Below are positions 1 to 6,035 of a DNA stretch of 21,819 nt, in pieces. The position numbers were made by a program, and so were the translations under genes. The DNA is from an uncultured Muribaculaceae bacterium (GTDB lineage Bacteria; Bacteroidota; Bacteroidia; Bacteroidales; Muribaculaceae). Within the stretch, counting starts at the first letter, position 1; each line of letters starts with the position of its first letter. The stretch lies in contig CAJTUF010000030.1 of NCBI GenBank assembly GCA_910579675.1, forward strand, positions 1 through 21,819, given 5' to 3'. The notes below the pieces were generated by a model that worked only from the letters and a program-made list of their open reading frames with translations, was not told the origin of the DNA and ran no database searches.

Positions 1-260
1 GCCTGACCCGCGGCTGCGGCGGCTACGCGCGCCCTTGCAGCGGGCTACCCATCAGGTAGCGCCCCCAAGGGGGCTCCGGGCGCTAACGCGCCTCCCGCGT
101 CGCCGCGACGCCCGTGCCGCCCAAGGGGCTCGGCTGACGCTGAGCGAGGGCGCGGGGGGCCGCGCCTGACCCGCGGCTGCGGCGGCTAACGCGCGCCTTT
201 GCCGCGGGCTACCCATCAGGCAGCGCCCCCAAGGGGGCTCCTTGCGCTAACGCGCCCCCC
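1..260. repeat. GC-rich hairpin repeat cluster, left end
   Basis: Two direct copies of a roughly 95-bp unit begin at 1 and 164. Each has a hairpin module starting with CCCGCGGC (7-14 and 170-177), closed by GCAGCGGG (37-44) or GCCGCGGG (201-208). Each continues into a second module with a GCCCCCAAGGGGGC hairpin and a GCGCTAACGCG motif. Between the copies, 128-145 (GCTCGGCTGACGCTGAGC) can fold into a 7-bp stem with a UGAC loop. The same modules recur at 21533-21819. No convincing gene lies here; open frames on either strand are by-products of the high GC content. The family resembles REP/BIME-type intergenic repeats in style, but I cannot name it. Confidence 0.85.
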
Positions 261-339
261 GCGCCGCCCGTGCCGTGCCGCGACGATCCCCCGCGACTCT
301 GCCCCGACCCGCGACGCTGCGCCGCGGTGGGGGATTATT

Positions 340-371
340 TTTGGTGGGTGGGGGTAATTTTGGTAATTTTG
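340..371 (+). promoter_or_regulatory. Promoter of the sensor kinase gene
   Basis: TTTG at 340-343 is followed after exactly 20 nt by TAATTTTG at 364-371. This matches the Bacteroidota primary sigma factor pattern (TTTG near -33, TAnnTTTG near -7). Two further -7-like octamers (336-343 and 355-362) lie just upstream. Transcription would start near 376-378, giving a leader of about 27 nt before the ATG at 405. Confidence 0.6.
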
Positions 372-404
372 TGGCGATGGCTTTCTTATGGGCCAGTTGT
401 GGTT

Positions 405-1718
405 ATGCATGCGAGGATAGCGATTTTTGTGGCGATAGGGGCGACGGTGGCGGCTACGCTGGCGGCGCTCGTTGGGCTCGACGGCTCTCTGCGGTGGATC
501 GCGGGGGGCTGCGGGGTGGTGTTGCTGCTGCTCCAGCTGTGGGTGTTGCGCTCGACGGTGCTGCCGGTGAGCCGCATCATCAGCGGCATGGATCTGCTGA
601 TGGCCCAGGACTTTGCGTCGCGTCTGCGCCCGGTGGGGCAGCGCGATGCCGACCGTCTGTCGGCGCTTTTCAATATGATGATGGATGCACTCCACCGCGA
701 GCGCTCGCGGGTGCTGGAGCAGAACCACTATCTGGGCCTGTTGGTGGAGTCGTCGCCGATGGGGGTGGTCAACTTCGACCACTCGGGGCGTCTCACGGCG
801 ATCAACCCGAGCGGCATGGCGATGCTCGGGGTGGCCGACGCCGAGGCGCTCAAGGGGCGCCGGCTGGCCGAGCTGGCGCCGCTGCTGCCGGATGGGCTAG
901 CCGGGATTGCCGACGGCGAGACGATCACACTGCGCCCAGGCGGCACGTCGATAGTGGGCGCCACGATGAGCCACTTCATAGAGAGGGGTGTGCAGGTGCC
1001 ATTCCTGACCCTCGTGAGGCTCGACGACGAGATGCGCCGGGCCGAGCGCCGGGGATTCACCACCGCCATACGGACGATGGCCCACGAGGTGCGCAACTCA
1101 TTCGGGGCCGTCGACTCGGCGCTGCAGACCCTGACCGAGATAGTCGACACAGCAGCCATCGACGCCGACGAGCGCGCCGATGCTATAGAGCTTATAGCCA
1201 GCTCACGCTCGCGCATGGAGGGCGCCACCAACTTCATCAGCTCCTTTGCCGCACTGGCACGCCTGCCCGAGCCGGAGATGGAGGTGGCCGACATGGCCGA
1301 CATAGTGGCACGCGTGGCGCCGGCGGTGCGCCCGCTGTGCGACCACCACGACATCTCGCTCACCATCCTTGCCCCCCGAGGCGCGTTTATAGGGCGCATG
1401 GACGCCAATCAGATGGAGCAGGTGCTGGTCAACCTGATCAAAAACGCCGCCGAGAGCATAGCCGCCTCGGGGCGCCCCGACGGCGCGATAACGATAGAGG
1501 TGACCCGCACGGGGGTGAAGGTGACCGACAACGGCACCGGCATCAGCCCCGACGATGCCGCCGCGGCGCTGCTCAACCCCTTCTTCACCACCAAGCCCGA
1601 CGGGCAGGGGATAGGGCTTACACTCTCGACCGAGATCATACGCTCGCACCGCTGGCGCCCCTCGCTGGCCACCGACCCCGCCACCGGCCTCACCACCTTT
1701 GCCATCACCCGGGGCTGA
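405..1718 (+). CDS. Membrane sensor histidine kinase (HAMP-PAS-HisKA-HATPase)
   Basis: This 437-residue inner-membrane kinase should autophosphorylate on a histidine and pass the phosphate to a response regulator. Two membrane segments (about 5-25 and 31-47) are separated by only a few residues, so there is almost no periplasmic sensor. A HAMP-like linker (about 48-100) and a PAS-like region containing ESSPMGVVNFD (from about 115) follow. The H-box is MAHEVRNS with the predicted phospho-acceptor His227. The ATPase domain shows the N-box NLIKNAAES (Asn343), DNGTG (375-379) and GQGIGL (400-405). I chose the ATG at 405 because it lies just after a good promoter and directly before the first membrane helix; the frame stays open further upstream into repeat DNA. 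No response regulator is adjacent, so its partner and signal are unknown. The architecture resembles NtrY-type kinases. Confidence 0.85.
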   Translation: MHARIAIFVAIGATVAATLAALVGLDGSLRWIAGGCGVVLLLLQLWVLRSTVLPVSRIISGMDLLMAQDFASRLRPVGQRDADRLSALFNMMMDALHRERSRVLEQNHYLGLLVESSPMGVVNFDHSGRLTAINPSGMAMLGVADAEALKGRRLAELAPLLPDGLAGIADGETITLRPGGTSIVGATMSHFIERGVQVPFLTLVRLDDEMRRAERRGFTTAIRTMAHEVRNSFGAVDSALQTLTEIVDTAAIDADERADAIELIASSRSRMEGATNFISSFAALARLPEPEMEVADMADIVARVAPAVRPLCDHHDISLTILAPRGAFIGRMDANQMEQVLVNLIKNAAESIAASGRPDGAITIEVTRTGVKVTDNGTGISPDDAAAALLNPFFTTKPDGQGIGLTLSTEIIRSHRWRPSLATDPATGLTTFAITRG

Positions 1719-1737
1719 CGGTGTGGAAAAAATGTGT

Positions 1738-1745
1738 TAATTTTG
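1738..1745 (+). promoter_or_regulatory. -7 promoter element of the biotin operon
   Basis: TAATTTTG fits TAnnTTTG and lies 20 nt after the kinase stop codon and 53 nt before the bioA ATG. I do not see a TTTG at the expected -33 distance, so the promoter may be weak or need an activator. Transcription would start near 1750. Confidence 0.5.
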
Positions 1746-1758
1746 CGGATGGAAAAAA

Positions 1759-1776
1759 GGCGGGGGAGCCCCCGCC
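1759..1776 (+). promoter_or_regulatory. GC hairpin in the bioA leader
   Basis: GGCGGGGG and CCCCCGCC pair perfectly around a 2-nt (or opened 4-nt) loop, about 10 nt into the predicted bio transcript and 22 nt before the bioA start. There is no U-run after it, so it is a poor intrinsic terminator for the kinase gene. It could instead affect mRNA stability or translation of the biotin operon. Confidence 0.5.
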
Positions 1777-1798
1777 ACAGTGTGCTAAAGATACCGAT

Positions 1799-3112
1799 AT
1801 GTCAAGTCAACCCACGGCCCCAGCGGCCCCCCTCACCGATAGCTTCGACCGCCAGCACCTCTGGCACCCCTATACCTCGACCCTCGACCCACTGCCCACC
1901 TACAAGGTGGCGGGCGCCGAGGGGGTGCGCATCCGTCTGGCCGACGGGCGCGAGCTCATCGACGGCATGTCGTCGTGGTGGTGTGTGATCCACGGCTACA
2001 ACCATCCCCGGCTCAACGCCGCCGCCAAGGCTCAGATCGACACCATGAGCCATGTGATGTTTGGCGGCCTCACCCACGATCCCGCCATACGTCTGGGCAA
2101 GCTGCTGCTCAGCATGGCGCCACCGTCGATGGACTGGATATTTTATGCCGACTCAGGCTCGGTGGCCATAGAAGTGGCCATGAAGATGGCGGTGCAGGCC
2201 GCCGTGAGCCGCAGCGGCGGCGACCACTCGCGCACCAACTTCGCCACCATCCGGAGCGGCTACCACGGCGACACATGGAACGCCATGAGCGTGTGCGACC
2301 CCGTGACCGGCATGCACGGCGCCTTCGGCGCGGCCCTGCCGGTGCGCTACTTCGTGCCGCAGCCCCGCAGCCGCTTCGACGGCGAGTGGGATCCCGCCGA
2401 CATAGCCCCCCTGGCCGATCTGCTCGAACAGAAAGGGGGCGAGATAGCCGCCGTGATCCTTGAGCCGGTGGTGCAGGGCGCAGGAGGCATGTGGTTTTAC
2501 CATCCGCAGTATCTGCGCGAAGCCCGCAAACTGTGCGACCGCCACGGCATCTACCTCATCTTCGACGAGATAGCCACCGGCTTCTGGCGCACAGGCCGCG
2601 CCTTTGCGTGGGAGTGGGCCGGAGTGGAGCCCGACATAATGGCCGTGGGCAAAGGGCTCACCGGCGGCTACCTGACCCTGAGCGCCGTGATGGCCACCCG
2701 CGAGGTGGCCGACACCATATCGCGCGGCGAGGCAGGAGTGATGATGCACGGCCCCACCTTCATGGCCAACCCGCTGGCCTGCGCCGTGGCGTGTGAGAGC
2801 CTCACCCTGCTTGCCGAGCAGGACATGGGCGCCGTGACCGCCCGCATCGAGAGCCGCCTGCGCGAGCTGCTGGCCCCGGCGCGCACACTGCCGGGAGTGG
2901 CCGACGTGAGAGTGCTCGGCACCATAGGCGTGGTGGAGATGGAGGAGCCGGTCGATGTGGGCGTCTTCCAGCGCCGCTGCATCGAGCGCGGAGTGTGGAT
3001 CCGCCCCTTCGGGCGCAATGTCTACGTCATGCCCCCCTACGTGATATCCGACGCCGACCTGACCACCCTTGTCGAAACCATGCTCCAAATCCTTTCCGGC
3101 AATGGCGACTGA
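1799..3112 (+). CDS. bioA: Adenosylmethionine-8-amino-7-oxononanoate aminotransferase
   Basis: BioA is a cytoplasmic PLP enzyme that converts 8-amino-7-oxononanoate (KAPA) to 7,8-diaminopelargonate (DAPA), using S-adenosylmethionine as amino donor. The 437-residue protein has the usual BioA length and landmarks: HLWHPYTS near residue 20, DGMSSWW at 55-61, ADSGS at 117-121, YHGDTW with Tyr155, FDEIATGF with the PLP-ring Asp256, and VGKGLTGGYL with the Schiff-base Lys285. The start at 1799 is the ATG directly before the conserved N-terminus; the frame is open much further upstream but only as a shadow of the kinase gene. It overlaps bioF by 11 bp, so the two are probably translationally coupled. 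It is the first gene of the biotin operon. Confidence 0.95.
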   Translation: MSSQPTAPAAPLTDSFDRQHLWHPYTSTLDPLPTYKVAGAEGVRIRLADGRELIDGMSSWWCVIHGYNHPRLNAAAKAQIDTMSHVMFGGLTHDPAIRLGKLLLSMAPPSMDWIFYADSGSVAIEVAMKMAVQAAVSRSGGDHSRTNFATIRSGYHGDTWNAMSVCDPVTGMHGAFGAALPVRYFVPQPRSRFDGEWDPADIAPLADLLEQKGGEIAAVILEPVVQGAGGMWFYHPQYLREARKLCDRHGIYLIFDEIATGFWRTGRAFAWEWAGVEPDIMAVGKGLTGGYLTLSAVMATREVADTISRGEAGVMMHGPTFMANPLACAVACESLTLLAEQDMGAVTARIESRLRELLAPARTLPGVADVRVLGTIGVVEMEEPVDVGVFQRRCIERGVWIRPFGRNVYVMPPYVISDADLTTLVETMLQILSGNGD

Positions 3113-4247
3113 CCTTCAGGGGCGCCTCGACAGCCTCGCCGCCGCCAGTATGCTCAGACAGATTCCCGCCGGACACCCCGACGGAGCGATAGCCGACTTC
3201 TCGACCAACGACTATCTGGGCCTCGCCGCCGACCCCCGGCATCAGGAGCGCTTCATGGCCGAGGCGGCCAACCGCGCCGTGCCGTTCACTTCGAGCGCCT
3301 CGCGCCTGCTGGCCTCGCGCCAGGAGGCCTACAGCTCGCTCGAATCGACCATCGACTCATTCTATCCCGGGCGCCGCTCGCTGCTGCTCAACTCGGGCTA
3401 TCATGCCAACACCGGCATCCTCCCCGCCCTGCCAGCCCTCTTCAACCGCCCGCTCATATTGGCCGACAAGCTGGTGCATGCCAGCATCATCGACGGCATC
3501 GTGCTCTCGCGCGCCGACTTCCGCCGCTTCCCCCACAACGACCTCGACCGACTCGAAAAGATGCTCGCCCGCGCCGCTGAGGGGCCCGACCGCCCCGACG
3601 GCATCATCATCGTCGTGGAGAGCGTCTACAGCATGGATGGCGACCGCGCCGACATAGGGCGCCTCATTGACCTCAGGCGCCACTATCGCGCAAAGGGGGT
3701 GGAGGTGATGATCTATGTCGACGAAGCCCACGCCATAGGCGTGGAAGGCCCCTCGGGGCTCGGCCTCGTGGCCGCCGCCGGAGAGAGGGCCGGAGAGGTC
3801 GACGTGGTGGTCGGCACCTTCGGCAAAGCGCTCGCCTCGGCTGGAGCCTTCGCCCTGACCGGCGCCGACCTTAGAGCGTGGATAGTCAACCGTGCCCGCA
3901 GCTTCATATTCTCCACATCGCTCCCCCCCATCGTAGCTCGCTGGAGCGAGCATATGTTTGCCGCCGCAGCCGGCGCCGACACCGCCCGCGCCACCCTCGC
4001 CACCTATGCCGCCATGCTCGACCCGCATGACCGCCGCTACATCTACCCCGCCGTGACGGGTAGCGCCGAGTCGGCCATAGCCCTCTCGCAGCGCCTTGCC
4101 GACGAGTTGGCAATCAAAGTGTTGCCCATCCGCACCCCCACCGTGCCCCCCGGCACCGAGCGCCTGCGCATCAGCCTGAGCGCCGCCCTCGACCGCGCCG
4201 CCATCGTCAGGCTCCGCCAATTTCTCGACACCAATCTGCCCCAATGA
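3102..4247 (+). CDS. bioF: 8-amino-7-oxononanoate synthase
   Basis: BioF condenses pimeloyl thioester with L-alanine to give KAPA, the substrate of the BioA encoded just upstream. The 381-residue protein has the alpha-oxoamine synthase fold markers: FSTNDYLGL near residue 33, NSGYHANTGIL (97-107), ADKLVHAS (121-128), VESVYSMDGD (172-181), YVDEAHAIGV with Asp207 and His210, and GTFGKALAS with the PLP Lys242. The ATG at 3102 overlaps the bioA stop and gives the normal family length; an upstream in-frame ATG at 3069 would add 11 residues inside bioA. The segment normally rich in glycine with a following histidine (GSGGS...H..LE in E. coli BioF) is here SSASRLLASRQEAYSSLE (64-81). The other alpha-oxoamine synthases (2-amino-3-ketobutyrate CoA ligase, serine palmitoyltransferase) are the alternatives, but operon context favours BioF. 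Confidence 0.92.
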   Translation: MATDLQGRLDSLAAASMLRQIPAGHPDGAIADFSTNDYLGLAADPRHQERFMAEAANRAVPFTSSASRLLASRQEAYSSLESTIDSFYPGRRSLLLNSGYHANTGILPALPALFNRPLILADKLVHASIIDGIVLSRADFRRFPHNDLDRLEKMLARAAEGPDRPDGIIIVVESVYSMDGDRADIGRLIDLRRHYRAKGVEVMIYVDEAHAIGVEGPSGLGLVAAAGERAGEVDVVVGTFGKALASAGAFALTGADLRAWIVNRARSFIFSTSLPPIVARWSEHMFAAAAGADTARATLATYAAMLDPHDRRYIYPAVTGSAESAIALSQRLADELAIKVLPIRTPTVPPGTERLRISLSAALDRAAIVRLRQFLDTNLPQ

Positions 4248-5617
4248 AAACAGCCATAGTGACCCGCCTGAGCGCCGACCCCACCACCCCGCGCCTGCTG
4301 CTCTTCTTTGCCGGATGGGGCATGGACAGCCGCCCCTTCGCCACCCTCGGGCGCGAGGGCTACGACACCGCCGTGGTGTGGGATTATGCCGACCCCGCCC
4401 CGGTCGATCCCGCGCTCCTCAGCCGCTATGCCGAGATCTGCGTCGTGGCATGGTCGTTTGGTGTGCCTTATGCAGCGCGGTTCATCGCCGGGCATCATGA
4501 CAGCCTCCCCATCACCCGCTGCGTGGCCGTGTGCGGCACCCTCCATCCGGTTGACGACCGCCTCGGCATCCCGCGCGACATCTTCAGCGGCACCCTCGAA
4601 GGACTGAGCGACCGCACTCTTGCCAAATTCCGCCGCCGCATGACCGGCAGCAGCGCCGCCGCCGCGCGCTTCGAGTCCGTGGCGCCACAGCGCAGCCTCG
4701 ACAGCCTCGCCGAAGAGCTGCGCCGGGTCGACACCGACGGCCCCGCTCCCGATCCGACATTCGACACCGCATGGATTGCCCCCGCCGACCATATCATCCC
4801 CCCCGAGGCGCAGAAGCGGGCGTGGGAGGGGAGGGCAGAGGTGAAGATGCTCCCCGACGGCACGCCCCACATGCCCGACTTCGGCCCAATACTTGAGCGC
4901 GAGATAGCCGACAAGAGGCTGATAAGCCGCTCATTCGGGAGCGCCGGAAGCACCTACGACGGCGAGGCGTCGATACAGCATGAAGTGGCCCGCCATCTTG
5001 CCGCACTCTGGGAAACGGCCGGCCCGGCAGAGGGCCCTGTGGTGGAGTTTGGCACCGGCACCGGCTATCTCACCTCTCTCATATCGCGCACCGGTCGCCC
5101 CATGCGCCTCTACGACATAGTTCCGGTGATGGATGGAGTGGTGCGCGCCGACGCCGAGATCATGACCGCTCTGCTCACCTCCGATCCCGCTCCCGCCGCC
5201 ATCATCTCGGCCTCGACAGTGCAGTGGTTCAACTCGCCCCGCCGCTTCCTGCGGCGCGCCCTCCGGGCACTGAAGCCGGGCGCCATGCTCGCCATTTCGA
5301 CCTTCGGCCCCGACACCTACCGCGAGCTCGCCCCCTTCCAGCAGGCCCGCCCCGCCTATCTGTCGGCCGACGATCTGCGCGCCCTGACGCGGGAGCTCGA
5401 AGCAGAGGGGATAGCCGACGCCGCTTGGACCATCGTAGAGGAGGGGGAGCGCCGGGTGCTCACCTTTCCCTCCACCCGCCATTTGCTCGACCATACCCGT
5501 CGCAGCGGCGTCAACGGCACCCGCCTTGGCGGCATAGGCGCCGCGCGCGCCCTCATGGCCGCCGCGCCGGTGAGCCTCACCTACGCCCCGGTGTATCTGC
5601 TTATGCGTCGCCGCTGA
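4244..5617 (+). CDS. bioGC: BioG-BioC fusion: pimeloyl-ACP methyl ester esterase plus malonyl-ACP O-methyltransferase
   Basis: One 457-residue protein carries both ends of the BioC pathway. The N-terminal part (about 1-220) is a BioG (DUF452) alpha/beta hydrolase, with FFAGWGMD at 21-28, the nucleophile Ser71 in AWSFG, probable acid Asp182 (ADHIIP) and His209 (PHMPD). It would hydrolyse the methyl ester of pimeloyl-ACP. The C-terminal part (about 229-457) is a BioC SAM-dependent methyltransferase, with FGSAGSTYD...Q (231-245), SAM motif VVEFGTGTG (266-274), ISASTVQWF (321-329) and LKPGAMLAISTF (343-354). It would methylate malonyl-ACP to start pimelate synthesis on the fatty-acid machinery. 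The start overlaps the bioF stop as ATGA. The fusion places the enzyme that adds the methyl group next to the one that removes it. I see no frameshift or stop at the junction. Confidence 0.9.
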   Translation: MKTAIVTRLSADPTTPRLLLFFAGWGMDSRPFATLGREGYDTAVVWDYADPAPVDPALLSRYAEICVVAWSFGVPYAARFIAGHHDSLPITRCVAVCGTLHPVDDRLGIPRDIFSGTLEGLSDRTLAKFRRRMTGSSAAAARFESVAPQRSLDSLAEELRRVDTDGPAPDPTFDTAWIAPADHIIPPEAQKRAWEGRAEVKMLPDGTPHMPDFGPILEREIADKRLISRSFGSAGSTYDGEASIQHEVARHLAALWETAGPAEGPVVEFGTGTGYLTSLISRTGRPMRLYDIVPVMDGVVRADAEIMTALLTSDPAPAAIISASTVQWFNSPRRFLRRALRALKPGAMLAISTFGPDTYRELAPFQQARPAYLSADDLRALTRELEAEGIADAAWTIVEEGERRVLTFPSTRHLLDHTRRSGVNGTRLGGIGAARALMAAAPVSLTYAPVYLLMRRR

Positions 5618-5633
5618 GACACCCGATGCAACA

Positions 5634-5688
5634 AAAGCCGACCGGCGCGAGGGCTCTCGGGCAGAGAGCTGTCGCGCCGGTCGGCTTT
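5634..5688. terminator. Bidirectional terminator between bioGC and tRNA-Gln
   Basis: A perfect 17-bp inverted repeat (5634-5650 with 5672-5688) encloses a 21-nt loop that itself contains GCTCTC/GAGAGC. It ends in TTT on the + strand and TTTT on the - strand. It sits 16 nt after the bioGC stop and just beyond the tRNA 3' end, so it likely ends transcription from both sides. Confidence 0.85.
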
Positions 5689-5697
5689 GCGATTGAG

Positions 5698-5768
5698 TTG
5701 CCTTACCAGGATTCGAACCTAGACAGACAGAACCAAAAACTGTAGTGCTACCATTACACCATAAGGCA
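5698..5768 (-). tRNA. tRNA-Gln (anticodon TTG)
   Basis: The - strand folds as a 71-nt cloverleaf. The acceptor stem is TGCCTTA/TAAGGCA, the D arm is around GTGTAATGGTAGCAC, the anticodon loop TTTTGGT carries anticodon TTG (reads CAA), and the T arm is CTAGG-TTCGAAT-CCTGG. The anticodon stem has one U-U pair next to the loop. The 3' CCA is not encoded. It is convergent with the biotin operon. Confidence 0.95.
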
Positions 5769-5834
5769 ATCGTAGATGGGCTGGAACTGACACATCGCTC
5801 GGCGCAACCGCCGCCCGCGGCGTCAATTCCGCGG

Positions 5835-5866
5835 CAAAGATAATACATTTATTCAACACAGGCAAA
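5835..5866 (-). promoter_or_regulatory. Promoter of tRNA-Gln
   Basis: On the - strand TTTG (5866-5863) is followed after exactly 20 nt by TATCTTTG (5842-5835), a full match to the Bacteroidota promoter pattern. Transcription would start near 5830, giving a 5' leader of about 60 nt for RNase P to remove. Confidence 0.75.
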
Positions 5867-6004
5867 TCCGGGGCCGATTATTCGGCTATTTTTCGCAATA
5901 GGCAGGGCGGGCGACCCCACTGCGCGGGCGAGCGCCAAAAGGCAAAAAAAGGAGGCCGTTGCGTATTTTAACGATTGGGATAGGCTCGTTAAGGAATTTG
6001 TTGT

Positions 6005-6012
6005 TAACTTTG
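6005..6012 (+). promoter_or_regulatory. -7 element upstream of the lipoprotein/uppS/bamA operon
   Basis: TAACTTTG fits TAnnTTTG and lies 23 nt before the ATG at 6036. The -33 half is not evident at the usual spacing. The 130 nt between this element and the divergent tRNA promoter are T-rich in places and hold no gene I can support. Confidence 0.55.
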
Positions 6013-6035
6013 CACGTTGAAACTTATACCTCATC

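Noticed and set aside
1..260. CRISPR array
   Set aside because: The repeats are long, few, irregularly spaced and GC-rich hairpins, with no regular spacers and no cas genes.
216..782. - strand frame of 188 codons across the left repeat and the kinase start
   Set aside because: Arg/His/Gln-rich translation with no motif; it covers both the repeat and a well-supported + strand promoter and gene.
275..1798. Apparent N-terminal extension making bioA a 945-residue protein
   Set aside because: The upstream part is an out-of-frame shadow of the histidine kinase gene and has no domain; BioA is complete from 1799.
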